Source: an uncultured Clostridia bacterium
GTDB lineage: Bacteria > Bacillota > Clostridia > Saccharofermentanales > Saccharofermentanaceae
NCBI GenBank assembly: GCA_937876985.1
Contig: CALEFT010000036.1
Location: 1-18,688, forward strand
Direction of reading: 5' to 3'
Length of the DNA: 18,688 nt
Positions 1-9,800 of this stretch are shown here, piece by piece. The notes beneath the pieces were generated by a model. That model was not told where the DNA came from. It saw only the letters and a program-made list of their open reading frames with translations, and ran no database searches. The translations under genes and the position numbers were made by a program. Position 1 is the stretch's first letter. Every line of letters begins with the position of its first letter.

Positions 1-60
1 AGCACACGGAATTGTTGATTGGATTAGATTCTGTATTTTTGGCTTGCCAATCTAAATCGA

Positions 61-105
61 AGATAAACAAAACCCTCCGTAACTCGTTAATAAGTGCGGA
101 GGGTT
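61..105 (-). terminator. Rho-independent terminator of plsC
   Basis: A perfect 9-bp inverted repeat (AACCCTCCG at 71-79, CGGAGGGTT at 97-105) lies downstream of the plsC stop codon. Read on the minus strand, the stem is followed by the T-rich run TTTTGTTTATCT. On the plus strand the stem is followed by a much less T-rich tract, so the minus-strand direction is preferred. Confidence 0.85.
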
Positions 106-167
106 GGTGTTTCTTGGAATTGTTTTGGCTCTTGCTAATGCTTGCGGTAGCTTTTGGCTAGGGGTGA

Positions 168-950
168 TTAGCGTGGAGCGTTCTCTGGGTCGTAGTACTT
201 CGCGTGCATATCGCGAATCCATGCGTCGAAGGCTGCTGTCATCTTGCGTGGATCGTTGTCGAAGTCCTTGCCGTACATTGGCTCTCCGACGAAAACACGC
301 ATTTTTTTGCGACGGAGGAAGCCCTTGAATGGCTTCATGAAGCGAGAGGAGCGTGGCCATACCTGATATGCACCAGAGATGAAGATTGGTACGAGAGGCA
401 CGTTGGCCTTGATTGCGAGGTAGGAAGCTCCGTCCTTCATCTCACCGATTTGGCCGTCTACGGAACGTGTTCCTTCTGGGAATACGAGGCAGATGTCGCC
501 CTTGTCGACTTCCTTCTTGGCCTTGATGAGTCCGCGAACTGGGTTGCCGTAACGGTCTACTGCGATGCCGCGACCTACCTTCATAATCAATCGACCAAGC
601 CAGCCGTGGCTAGTCTCGAGATCGGATGCTGCTAGGCAGCACATCTTCTTGAAGTGACCCTTTGGGAAATAGTGTGCGATCCATAGTCCGTCTGGATAGG
701 ACTGGTGGTTGCTTGCAACTACATATGGTGCTTCGGTTGGGAAGTTCTCTCTGCCGATGCATTTCATATTTACTACTATTTCTGAGAATAGTGAGAATGC
801 ATAGAATGCGAAATATCCAACGAATCCCCTCTTTGTTGGGTATTTGGAATCAAGATTGTTCTTGTCGTTGTTCTTGACTTGAGCCTTCTTGGTATCAGGT
901 GCTTTGGCATCTGATGCTGGCTTGATATTTGTGTCTTTGTTATCTGACAT
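168..950 (-). CDS. plsC: 1-acyl-sn-glycerol-3-phosphate acyltransferase (PlsC/LPLAT family)
   Basis: This 260-residue protein should acylate lysophosphatidate to phosphatidate at the inner face of the cytoplasmic membrane, a core step of phospholipid synthesis. The catalytic NHxxxxD motif is visible at residues 81-87 (NHQSYPD), and the substrate-binding FPEGTRS motif is at 157-163. A third family block, VPLVPIFISGA, is at 184-194. A hydrophobic stretch at about 43-60 can anchor it to the membrane. The first 40 residues are a Lys/Asn/Asp-rich low-complexity tail that is not part of the usual fold. The ATG at 950 is supported by AAGGGG six bases upstream (957-962 on the complement). The gene is divergent from the acyl-CoA synthetase gene, so activation and use of fatty acids are neighbours. 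Codons are richer in C-ending forms than in the addBA genes. The family is certain; the exact acyl acceptor is inferred. Confidence 0.93.
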   Translation of the reverse strand: MSDNKDTNIKPASDAKAPDTKKAQVKNNDKNNLDSKYPTKRGFVGYFAFYAFSLFSEIVVNMKCIGRENFPTEAPYVVASNHQSYPDGLWIAHYFPKGHFKKMCCLAASDLETSHGWLGRLIMKVGRGIAVDRYGNPVRGLIKAKKEVDKGDICLVFPEGTRSVDGQIGEMKDGASYLAIKANVPLVPIFISGAYQVWPRSSRFMKPFKGFLRRKKMRVFVGEPMYGKDFDNDPRKMTAAFDAWIRDMHAKYYDPENAPR

Positions 951-1004
951 TGTGTGCCCCTTGTTGTTTATTTTGTGGTTACTTACATAACACTTTCTTT
1001 GACT

Positions 1005-1032
1005 ATAATATTATAATTCGATAAAAATGCAA
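1005..1032 (-). promoter_or_regulatory. Probable sigma-A promoter of plsC
   Basis: On the minus strand, TTGCAT (1027-1032) and TATTAT (1005-1010) are separated by 16 bp and lie about 55 bp upstream of the plsC start codon. They match the TTGACA/TATAAT consensus in four and five of six positions. The surrounding sequence is very AT-rich, so neighbouring registers are possible. Confidence 0.5.
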
Positions 1033-1160
1033 CAGATATTATTTGTAAAAGAAATGTGTATACGGCGCAAGTTTTGTTTTGTGATTTGGAAGGCGTGAAG
1101 CTTTTCGAGAGGGGAGGGAGAGAGGAATACTTTGATAATCAAACTTTTTGCTTAAATGTA

Positions 1161-1190
1161 TAGACAAAAGGCATGTTAAAGTGCTAATAT
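1161..1190 (+). promoter_or_regulatory. Possible promoter of the acyl-CoA synthetase gene
   Basis: TAGACA (1161-1166) and TAATAT (1185-1190) are separated by 18 bp and lie about 40 bp upstream of the start codon. The -35 box matches consensus at five of six positions and the -10 box at four. The direct repeat at 1172-1202 overlaps this element. Confidence 0.4.
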
Positions 1191-1202
1191 TCACATGTTA
1201 AA
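1172..1202 (+). repeat. Direct repeat CATGTTAAA, possible operator
   Basis: CATGTTAAA occurs at 1172-1180 and again at 1194-1202. The copies are 22 bp apart, close to two helical turns. They flank the proposed -10 box of the acyl-CoA synthetase promoter, which is where a repressor could bind. No known operator consensus was recognised. Confidence 0.4.
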
Positions 1203-1232
1203 TATGAAGAGAACGTTCACGGAGGTTGCAAG

Positions 1233-3080
1233 ATGCGTGAGGTTAAAGGTACGCAGTTGTACGAAGCAGAGAAGTTTGAGTCGATAAGAGACTTGGTGCT
1301 TAAGTCCTGCGACAAGCATGCGGAGAGAGATGCGTTTATTTTCCGAAGAAAGCCGACTGAGTCGGAGATACATAGATCCTATGGAGAGTTTGGCTCGGAC
1401 ATTAGAGCCCTTGGAACATATTTGTTGAACAGCAAGTTTGCTGGCGAGAATTTGGCAGTAGTTGGAGAGAATTGCTATGAGTGGTTTGTGTCCTATGCTG
1501 CGATTTTGTCGACAGATAGTGTTGGAGTTCCGCTAGACCGTGCGCTTCCAGAAGGCGAGCTAGTTGCTTTGCTTGAGAGATCTAGCAGCAAGATTTTGTT
1601 CTATCACCCTAAGCACCATCAGATGATGGAGTCTATCTATGAGGCGATGAAGAAGGGCGAGAACAACGTTGTTGTAGAGAAGTTCGTTTGTATGTCTGTG
1701 GACTACATTGATAAGAAGTGTGTGTGGCCAAGTGACAATGACGCTTTTGTTGACATCTATGAATGGATTAGACAGGGTAGGTCTCTTTATGTTGCTGGCG
1801 ATACGAAGATTAATACGATGCCAATTAATACAGAAGAGCCAAGGATTATTCTTTTTACTTCGGGTACTACAGCGCTAAGTAAGGGTGTGCTGCTTACACA
1901 TAAGAATATTACTTCTAATGTGTTCTCGATTTCTACTGCGCTATATGTAAAGCCAGGCGAGAGATATTTCTCGATTTTGCCTTTGCATCATACATTCGAG
2001 AATACATGTGATTTCTTCTTGATTACACGCGGTGCTTGTGGATGCGTGTCCGATGGACTTCGTTATATCGTAAAGAACTTCGAGGAGTGGAAGATTGACA
2101 TTTGTATTTCTGTGCCGCTTCTATTCGAGAACATTCACTCAAAGCTTATGGACGGAATCGCTGCATCTGGTAAGCAGAAGCTCATCGACGTAATGATTCC
2201 GGTAACGAAGTTCTTGCGTAAGCTTGGACTAGATGTTAGAAGAGCTGTTTTCGCAGAGCTCCTTAATAAGCTCGGTGGAAATTTGCACCTCGTAGTAATT
2301 GGTGGTGCAGGAATTGATAAGAGATATATTGAGACTTTTAATAATTTCGGAATTGATTTCTATATGGGATATGGACTTACAGAGACTAGCCCAGTTATCT
2401 CTGTTACAACACATGATTACAATGTGTATGGTAGTGTAGGACGTCCGCTATATGGAATTACTGTAGCAATTGACACAGAGGATAAGTCGAAGAATGCAGT
2501 TGGCGAGATTCTCACAAAGTCAGACTGCGTAACACTCGGATACTATAATAATGAAGAAGCTACAAAGGAAGCAATCGACGAGAACGGCTGGTTCCATACA
2601 GGTGACATGGGCTACCTTGACAAGAAGGGTGGCATTTATGTAACAGGCCGCGTGAAGTCTATGATTGTTCTTACAAACGGCAAGAAAGCGTTCCCGGAGG
2701 AGATTGAGCAGGTAGTCGCAGAAATCAAGGGCGTAAAGGAAGCTTTTGTCTGGGGTAACGCCAACGATAGAGGACAGATTGACATCTGCGCAAAGCTCAT
2801 CATTGACCGCCGCGCCATCGCAAAGCAGCTCGAGATCAAGGGTGAGGCTAACGACGGTGAGGTTTCCACTTATCTCAACAACGAGATGCGCGAAGCTAAC
2901 CACAAGATGCCTTCCTACAAGATAGTTAAGAATTATGTATTCTCCGAAGGCGAGATGATTAAGACGACGACTCTCAAGATTAAGCGTCCGAAGGAGCAGG
3001 AGGCAATCGAGTCTAAGCTTGCTGCAAACGGCGTAACAATGCGAGAGATGAATGGCTGCAATCTAGACAAGTTATCCTAA
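1233..3080 (+). CDS. Long-chain acyl-CoA synthetase / AMP-dependent ligase
   Basis: This 615-residue member of the ANL (acyl-adenylate-forming) superfamily should activate a fatty acid with ATP and transfer it to CoA. The ATP-binding P-loop FTSGTTALSKG is at residues 208-218, the YGLTE adenylation motif at 380-384, GWFHTGD at 452-458, and the hinge region TGRVKSMIVLTNGKK at 471-485. The C-terminal catalytic lysine region is KTTTLKIKR at 577-585. Length and motif order fit the COG1022-like long-chain (FAA1-type) group. The ATG at 1233 follows GGAGG (1221-1225) with 7-nt spacing. The gene is monocistronic, with its own terminator and a divergent plsC neighbour, which supports a role in lipid synthesis or recycling. 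The 3' quarter uses more C-ending codons than the 5' part. Chain-length specificity cannot be read from sequence alone. Confidence 0.92.
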   Translation: MREVKGTQLYEAEKFESIRDLVLKSCDKHAERDAFIFRRKPTESEIHRSYGEFGSDIRALGTYLLNSKFAGENLAVVGENCYEWFVSYAAILSTDSVGVPLDRALPEGELVALLERSSSKILFYHPKHHQMMESIYEAMKKGENNVVVEKFVCMSVDYIDKKCVWPSDNDAFVDIYEWIRQGRSLYVAGDTKINTMPINTEEPRIILFTSGTTALSKGVLLTHKNITSNVFSISTALYVKPGERYFSILPLHHTFENTCDFFLITRGACGCVSDGLRYIVKNFEEWKIDICISVPLLFENIHSKLMDGIAASGKQKLIDVMIPVTKFLRKLGLDVRRAVFAELLNKLGGNLHLVVIGGAGIDKRYIETFNNFGIDFYMGYGLTETSPVISVTTHDYNVYGSVGRPLYGITVAIDTEDKSKNAVGEILTKSDCVTLGYYNNEEATKEAIDENGWFHTGDMGYLDKKGGIYVTGRVKSMIVLTNGKKAFPEEIEQVVAEIKGVKEAFVWGNANDRGQIDICAKLIIDRRAIAKQLEIKGEANDGEVSTYLNNEMREANHKMPSYKIVKNYVFSEGEMIKTTTLKIKRPKEQEAIESKLAANGVTMREMNGCNLDKLS

Positions 3081-3103
3081 ACTTCTTTCAATCAAAATAC
3101 ACG

Positions 3104-3131
3104 AAGGCGGGGCATCCTCGCCTTTTTGTTT
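3104..3131 (+). terminator. Rho-independent terminator of the acyl-CoA synthetase gene
   Basis: AAGGCG (3104-3109) pairs with CGCCTT (3119-3124). The stem can extend inward by three more pairs to a CAT loop, and it runs into TTTTTGTTT. It lies 24 bp after the stop codon. Confidence 0.85.
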
Positions 3132-3171
3132 GCGCAAAACCGAATAACTTCGTGATTAACCCTCTCATTTC

Positions 3172-3201
3172 TTGGAAAACATTTGAATTTTACAGCATAA
3201 T
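3172..3201 (+). promoter_or_regulatory. Possible distal promoter upstream of addB
   Basis: TTGGAA (3172-3177) and CATAAT (3196-3201) are spaced by 18 bp in the gap between the terminator at 3131 and addB. This is a weak match in AT-rich DNA and would give a leader of about 155 nt. The element at 3324-3332 is the better candidate. Confidence 0.2.
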
Positions 3202-3265
3202 ACTCGTAGTAGGATTAATACTTCGCGTTAGCCCAGCTTAAGCCCTGCTCGAAAAGCGCAATTTA

Positions 3266-3291
3266 CAAAAACGAAAATTTGTGCGTTTTTG
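3266..3291. repeat. Inverted repeat upstream of the addBA promoter
   Basis: CAAAAACG (3266-3273) and CGTTTTTG (3284-3291) form a perfect 8-bp inverted repeat with a 10-bp spacer. It lies about 35 bp upstream of the proposed -10 box, so it could be a regulator site. It has no T-run immediately after it, so it is a poor terminator. It does not match the Gram-positive LexA box (GAAC-N4-GTTC). Confidence 0.4.
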
Positions 3292-3323
3292 CAAAAATAG
3301 GATTATAAAACGGACAACAGGAG

Positions 3324-3332
3324 TGTTATAAT
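3324..3332 (+). promoter_or_regulatory. Extended -10 promoter of the addBA-tadA operon
   Basis: TGTTATAAT contains a perfect TATAAT box (3327-3332) preceded by the TGn extension (3324-3326). The region 17 bp upstream (3304-3309, TATAAA) is not a good -35 box, as is common for extended -10 promoters. It lies 31 bp upstream of the addB start codon. Confidence 0.6.
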
Positions 3333-3363
3333 ATTATTAGAAAAGTATCGAGGTAAGTGATTC

Positions 3364-6300
3364 ATGTTAAGAGTATTGATTAATCAGAGTGTTAGAAATG
3401 TATTTGAAGATATTGTTTATCAGCAATTAATTGACAGGAAGAATGAAGGTTCAAACAAGGGAATATTCTTTGTTGTTCCAGAAACTAGCAAGGCTGTTTG
3501 TGAGAGAATTCTTATAGAGATTGGTAAGGATGTGAAGCAAACTAATCCTACTAAGTGTAGTAGAGTAGGAGTTACTATTAGTGATGCCATTCTTATGGAT
3601 GACGTTGTTAGCTTCGTTAGGCTAGCGAAGAGAATACTATCTATTACGAAGAGGAATGAAGCAAGAGTATCTGATGAGATATTAATGCGTAATGTAATTT
3701 ATAGAGTGTTAGTTGAGCATGGCAGTGAATTTAGAAGCTTTGGTCGCTATGTAGCACGTTATGAATATATTGATATGTTGATTAGCCTAATTGGTGATTT
3801 CAATCGCTATAACCTTGGTTACGAAGGTCTAACTAAGGCTCTTTCCAATATTTCTGAAGCTGATAACAAGGTCCTCTATGATAAGATTTATGATCTTTGT
3901 CTCCTTCTTAAATATATTCGTGAATTAGGTGAGAAGATGCCTGATAGTCTTTGCCGAGGAATGCTTCTGGAAGGTTCCCTTGCTGAAGCTACAAGAATTC
4001 TAACTAAGTATAAGGACGACGAGTCGCTTCATTCGCTTCGCGAATATAAGCAGCTAGAGCAGCTCCTTTCTCACAAGATAGTTATTTGTGGCTTTGGTAC
4101 TAATCGTAATTTGACTCCTCAAGAACTTAACTTCATGAAGGCACTCGATTTCTTAGGTGTTGATATTGATATCTATCCACTTGCTACTAATGAAGCGATG
4201 GATACTAATAAGAGTATTTATGCCTTCGGTATGAATACTGTTAAGCTGATTCGTGACAATTTCCCTAAGGCACACGTGTTTAAGTTTGATACTGACAAAT
4301 ATACTTCGAGTAAGATTAATTCTTCTATGCTAGAGAAACTTGGATATGCATATGCTATGGAAATTGATGCTAAGACCGCTTCTGAAGTAATAGATAAGGA
4401 TGGTGCTATTCTTCTAGCTACGCTTGAACAAGAAGAAGAGCTTCTAAGTTATGTTTGTAATGAGATTATTAGGCTTACTAGAGAAGAAGGATATCGCTAT
4501 AGGGATATTAAGATTTTCTCTCCAGATGAGTCTACAACAGATAGACTTAAGGATTGCTTCAAGCAATATCAATTAGATATGTTTGTTGATAAGAATCTAC
4601 TTCTTAATACAACACCAATAATGAGATATGTATCCTTGCTTATTGAGTTGCCTCTTCATAACTATAGTGTAGAGGATGTTCTTAGGATGCTAAGAACAGG
4701 CCTAGTAGGTGCTCCTACCGATCTTGTTGACATTTTTGAGAATTATTGTCTTAAGAGAAATATCGTATATAAGGATAAGCTATTCGATAAGAGTAAATTC
4801 ATTCTCGAATTAGATGATGATATGACCGAGGAAGAGAAGAAGAAATATAGAGATTTGTATCGTTTCCCATGCTCTTATGAGAATGAAGTAATAGAATTTG
4901 CTGGTGGACTATTATGGAATAGACTTGTTAACAGGTCTATTGTTCCAATGCGCGATATTGCAGATAAGATTAAGGATGCTCCAACACTATCTAGTAAAGC
5001 AACAATTCTTGCAGAATACTTAGATTCTAAGGTAAGAGTGTTCGTTGAAGCGATGCGTGATGAGCTAGTTGATAGAGGTGATTCTAGTACTGCGCTTTCG
5101 ATTGTCTCTAGTTATAAGGAGATAATGCAATTATTGTCGATTATGAGTGATGAGATTAATGATGTTCCAATATCTGTATCTCAATTTGCTTCTCTTATTA
5201 AGATTGATATGCGTAACAAGGTGCAAAGAACAATTCCATTGATGGTAGATTCCGTCGAGATTATCGATGAATCGAATGCGCAGAGTATGGATAGTAAGGT
5301 GTTGTTCATTGTTGGAGCTAAGGCGACTAATTTCCCTAATAAGCCAACTAGCGATACTATTTTGACATCAAGAGAGATAGAACAACTCTCTGATGCAAGT
5401 GGTATTAGTATTCCGAATAAATCTGAGATGAAGGCTGCAGAAGATTTTGTTACTAGTTCTTTTGTGCTTAATAGTGCAAGTGATAAGCTTTATTATTTAC
5501 ATCTTGAGAATGATCCAGAAAGTAGTGTGATGACATATATTTCTGATTTCCTTGGAGATAAAGCAAAGAAGTTTTCATTCGATGCACCAGATTATGGAGA
5601 AGCTATTGCAAGAAGACATAATTTCTTAAGTTCAGATATTGATAGTGATGTCATGAAGGAGATTCTTGCTCGCAAGAAGAAGGAGGGACAGAATGTTATT
5701 AGTGTCTCTGCTATTGAGAATTATAATATCTGTCCGCTTAAATATATTTCTTCTGCTGTTCTTAAAATTGACGAGAGAGAAGATGGTACGGTTGTTAAGA
5801 CGACAGAAATTGGTACTCTCGCGCATACTATGTTTGAGATATCTTTTGGGAAGATTATAGAAGGTCTTAAATCTGATAAAAATTATCTACATAAAGAATG
5901 TGAGAAGCTTTATGGTGAGGATCCATTAGAGAAATTTGAATTAACAAAGACAGGAGAAGATTATCTCAAGAAATTATCTGAGGATTGCCTCGAACAAGCG
6001 ATTATCAGAGATTCTGTCATGCCTGATAAATTCGATAAGGCATATAGAATATTCCCTGGAATTAAGCTAAGAAAGATTTTTGAATTAGCTTATCCTAATC
6101 TTGTTAAGGATTGTCTTAAGGCAGGATATGAGCCACATAAGTTAGAAGCGAAGATTCATGAGATGAACAATCCGATTATTTATACTACTGATAACGGAAC
6201 TTCATACGCATTTAAGGGATTCATCGATAGAGTCGATGTAAAGGTTTCTAGTGACGAAGCAAATGGCGAGATATATTACAGAATAACTGATTATAAGTCT

Positions 6301-6810
6301 GGAAAGAAAGATATTAAGATGAAGGGCTTATTTACTGGAATACAAATACAGCTTCCTCAATATGCAGTTGCAATCGAGAGGGATGATGACAAGAACAAAG
6401 TTCTTCGTGCTGGATATATCGAAGTTGGAATTGATAAGGATATGGATAAGGAGAACTTCAAATATAAGGATTATGAGAATAAACTTGCTGTGAAGGATGA
6501 AGCTCAACATAATTATGGTGAGTGCTTCGATATTGTTAAGAAATATGCAAATGACATTATTTTGCCACGCACATGTGAAGAAATGGCTAGTGGTAAATCT
6601 TCAGCACTTCTTAATCCGGATTCTAAATATATTTGTAAGAGTTGTCATTTGAGAGGCTTGTGTGGAAATAGTCCTGCAAATCCAACTGCTACAGATAGAT
6701 ATGACATACCTTCGGAAGCAAGAAATGTTTCTACACGAAGTAAACAATATAGTGATATATGGTACAAGGCTATGAAGGATAGATTGGATCAGAATGAGGA
6801 GGAGAAGTGA
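3364..6810 (+). CDS. addB: ATP-dependent helicase/nuclease subunit B (AddB)
   Basis: This 1148-residue protein is the AddB partner of the AddAB helicase-nuclease, which resects double-strand breaks and loads RecA. The C-terminal RecB-family nuclease domain is intact. It has His821 in GTLAHTMFE, Asp955 in GFIDRVD, Asp976 and Lys978 in DYKSGKK, and a Q-rich block (QIQLPQYA). The four [4Fe-4S] ligands that brace this domain in AddB are present as Cys790 (NICPLKY) and Cys1091, Cys1094 and Cys1100 (CKSCHLRGLC). The N-terminus aligns with the inactive helicase-like domain of AddB, but the Walker A segment (GxxGSGKT in many AddBs) is replaced by a sequence without the Lys or Gly residues (NQSVRNVF, residues 7-14). 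ATP binding by this subunit is therefore unlikely. The start at 3364 is supported by GAGGT at 3350-3354. The stop is 1 bp before the addA start. Confidence 0.93.
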   Translation: MLRVLINQSVRNVFEDIVYQQLIDRKNEGSNKGIFFVVPETSKAVCERILIEIGKDVKQTNPTKCSRVGVTISDAILMDDVVSFVRLAKRILSITKRNEARVSDEILMRNVIYRVLVEHGSEFRSFGRYVARYEYIDMLISLIGDFNRYNLGYEGLTKALSNISEADNKVLYDKIYDLCLLLKYIRELGEKMPDSLCRGMLLEGSLAEATRILTKYKDDESLHSLREYKQLEQLLSHKIVICGFGTNRNLTPQELNFMKALDFLGVDIDIYPLATNEAMDTNKSIYAFGMNTVKLIRDNFPKAHVFKFDTDKYTSSKINSSMLEKLGYAYAMEIDAKTASEVIDKDGAILLATLEQEEELLSYVCNEIIRLTREEGYRYRDIKIFSPDESTTDRLKDCFKQYQLDMFVDKNLLLNTTPIMRYVSLLIELPLHNYSVEDVLRMLRTGLVGAPTDLVDIFENYCLKRNIVYKDKLFDKSKFILELDDDMTEEEKKKYRDLYRFPCSYENEVIEFAGGLLWNRLVNRSIVPMRDIADKIKDAPTLSSKATILAEYLDSKVRVFVEAMRDELVDRGDSSTALSIVSSYKEIMQLLSIMSDEINDVPISVSQFASLIKIDMRNKVQRTIPLMVDSVEIIDESNAQSMDSKVLFIVGAKATNFPNKPTSDTILTSREIEQLSDASGISIPNKSEMKAAEDFVTSSFVLNSASDKLYYLHLENDPESSVMTYISDFLGDKAKKFSFDAPDYGEAIARRHNFLSSDIDSDVMKEILARKKKEGQNVISVSAIENYNICPLKYISSAVLKIDEREDGTVVKTTEIGTLAHTMFEISFGKIIEGLKSDKNYLHKECEKLYGEDPLEKFELTKTGEDYLKKLSEDCLEQAIIRDSVMPDKFDKAYRIFPGIKLRKIFELAYPNLVKDCLKAGYEPHKLEAKIHEMNNPIIYTTDNGTSYAFKGFIDRVDVKVSSDEANGEIYYRITDYKSGKKDIKMKGLFTGIQIQLPQYAVAIERDDDKNKVLRAGYIEVGIDKDMDKENFKYKDYENKLAVKDEAQHNYGECFDIVKKYANDIILPRTCEEMASGKSSALLNPDSKYICKSCHLRGLCGNSPANPTATDRYDIPSEARNVSTRSKQYSDIWYKAMKDRLDQNEEEK

Positions 6811-6811
6811 T

Positions 6812-9800
6812 ATGAGCACTAGGTTTTCAGAACAACAATTAGATGTAATAGATGCACGTGTCCAGAATATGCTCGTTTCCGCTGCTGCTGGTTCTGGTAA
6901 GACTACTGTTCTTGTAGAAAGAATTATTAGACGAATAATAAATGGAACGCTTGATATAGATGAAGTATTAGTAGTTACTTTTACTAATGCTGCAGCTGAT
7001 AATATGCGTAAGAAAATCGAGAAGGCGATTAGAAGTAAACTGTCTAATGAAGAAGTAAAGAATAATCCGGAATTAAGTGATAGATTAAGACGCCAGCTTC
7101 GTAAGCTTCCTAATGCATATATTCAAACACTTAATAGTTTTTGTACTAGAGTTATTAAGGAGAAGGGTTATGAGATAGTTACTTCGAATGAGACAGATAC
7201 ATATTACGAGAGAATGTTAGAGCCAAATGTGCCAGTAATAGCAGACTCTGAATTGAAGCTGCTTCGAACTAAGGCTGCAGAAGAAGCTATAAGTGCAGAA
7301 TATAGCAGAATAGGGTCCGACAATACGACAGATGATGTTATGGACGATTCTTTTATCATGCTTGCAGATTTCTTTGGTGATGGCAGAAGTGATAATTCAC
7401 TTGTTTCATCATTATGTGATACTTTTGTAAAGCTAAGAAGTATACCTAATTACATTGATGTTATTGATGCCGCTTATGCTTCTCGCGTAAAGTGCGATAA
7501 TGATGGTATTGTTATTGGTATTAAGAGAATCCTAGATGAGATGTCAACGATGATTATCAAGGCTAGCGAAGGTGCGACTATTGCTAGAAACGCACTTGAT
7601 ACTATAGAACCGATGTTTCTTAAGGATAATAAGAAAAATGCAGAAAGAATAGAAGAGTTCCACACTCTAATTGATATTACATCTAGTGTTATAGATGGAT
7701 TTAAGAGCAGATATGAAATTCTTGATAGCGATAGGGAACGCTATGAACTAATAAAATCTACATTGTTAGATCTAAATGGAAATGAGGAGTGGAATTGTCC
7801 AGGTTTTGGAACAAAGAGCCTAGGAGAAGATGTTCTTGAATTTTGTAGAGCATTTACTGGACTTGCAGGACTTGTTTCATTTGTATGTAAGTATAAGAAG
7901 GCAAATAATATCGCTATCAAAACACCAACTAATCTTAAGTACAAAGATGTATATGGTGTTAGTGATGACTATGTCTCTTTGTTTGCCAAGACAGTTGAAT
8001 ATGATGATTTCCTAGTAGATCAGAAGATAAGAACAAAGGTAATAGGTTCGTACATAGATTTGCTTAAAGCAACGAATGAGAATTATGCGAAACTTAAGAG
8101 TTTTGTTCATGGCATGGACTTTGGAGATCAGGAGCATTATGCGATGAGAGTGCTTCAGAATGAATCTGCAATGCTTTATTATCGTGAGAAGTTTAATGAG
8201 ATATATATTGACGAATATCAGGATAACAGTTCCTTGCAGGACGCGATTATTGCGACTTTTGCTAATGGAAATGTCTTCATGGTAGGTGATGTTAAACAAA
8301 GTATCTATAAATTCCGTAATGCTAATCCTAATCTATTCATTAATAAGATGGCAGCATATAAGGGTGAAGATGGCGGTAAGTTATATCTACTAAGTAATAA
8401 CTATCGTAGCTCAAACGATATATTGCAATTTGTAAATGGTCTCGAAGAACAATTAATGAATGAAGCAAGCGAGATTGATTATTCGGATGGTCATGCTCTT
8501 AATTGTGGTAATGCAGAAATTGTTAGTGAACATGGTATTGAGGTTATTGCTATTGATACTGAAGATGCCAACGAGAATGATATTAGGGCACTTTGTAACG
8601 GTGAAATATTAGATGATGAAGTAGAAGATGACGAAGAAGTATCCGAAAGCGATAATGAAACATCTTATAACGATGCTGATTCAAATAAAGATAGACTGTT
8701 ACAGGCTTCTGCAATATTAAGTCAAGTAAACAAATACGTTACTGGAGAAGGCGTCAGCCGTAAGTATGAATATGGTGAGATAGCAATTCTTGTATCGAAG
8801 CGTTCTACTGCACGTAAGATTATGAGAATGCTCAATAGGAATGGTTATCCAGCAAACTGTCCAGAAGAAACTAATATTTTCCATGACCAAGATATTAATG
8901 TTCTTTGTAGCCTCATTACTGTAATAGGAAATCAGCATCGAGATAATCATTTACTTGGTGTAATGATTGCTCCGTATGCCTTCTCGAATTTTACTATTGA
9001 TGAGATTGCAAGAATTACTTTGGAGGCTGATAAGGTTAAGGAAGTCGGACGACTCAATTTGATAACAAGGCTTAGAGTATTTGCTTCTGAGGATAGTAAT
9101 ATTGCATCTATTTCTGAAGAGATGTGTAGCCTAGTGGACAAAGTTCGTAATTTCTTGAAGGTGATTGATGCTATTAAAGCTTCTTCTGTCTATATGGGCA
9201 TTGGAGAATTAGTAGATAAGATTTTCATGGTTACAGGTATTAGAGCTACAGTTCGCTTAAATGGTGGCTCGTCTGCTGTGCTGAAATTAGATGTATGGCG
9301 TAATTGGTTATGCACGAATTTCGCAGCCAGAGGTTCTGATATTGTTGATATTTCAAATAGCTTAGAGCAAATGAATTTGAAATTAGCTGAAGATGCATCG
9401 ATTGAATTCGAAGAAAGTCGTGAGAATAAGATTTCAGTTATGACTTCTCATAAGAGTAAGGGTCTCGAATTCCCATGTGTAATTGTAGCTGAGCTTTCTT
9501 CTAAGGGTAATAATACTGACTCGAAAACAATCAATTTCGAAGAAGGCGATGGATTTATTGCTAAGATGATTGACCGAAATACGCGTAAAGAGAAATTATC
9601 AATTGAATACCTATACCTATCTAACAAGCTGAAACTTGCTGAGAATAGCGAGAAGATTAGATTGATATATGTAGCATTAACCAGAGCAATTAATGAGCTT
9701 AGTGTTATAGTCTCATATAATCCAAAGTCCGATGGAATGAAATATCTCAATATGGATGTAGTTGGTTTCCCAATTTACAGCGAGAAGTTTTTTGTTAATC

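Noticed and set aside
1..60. Possible second hairpin (GATTGG 17-22 with CCAATC 47-52)
   Set aside because: Only six base pairs with a 24-nt loop and no T-run. It could arise by chance in this AT-rich stretch.
204..635. Plus-strand open frame opposite plsC
   Set aside because: It is a shadow of the conserved plsC reading frame, with no ribosome binding site and no recognisable motif.
1211..1218. GAACGTTC as a LexA (SOS) box
   Set aside because: The Gram-positive LexA site needs four bases between GAAC and GTTC. Here the halves abut, and the downstream gene is lipid-related.
6794..6811. Upstream in-frame ATG for AddA
   Set aside because: It would overlap the addB stop and the AGGAGG at 6797-6802, which is correctly spaced for the ATG at 6812. 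The six extra residues match nothing in AddA.
8555..8700. Acidic insert in AddA as a foreign domain
   Set aside because: AddA proteins vary in length in this inter-domain region, and the insert is low complexity with no sign of a separate fold.
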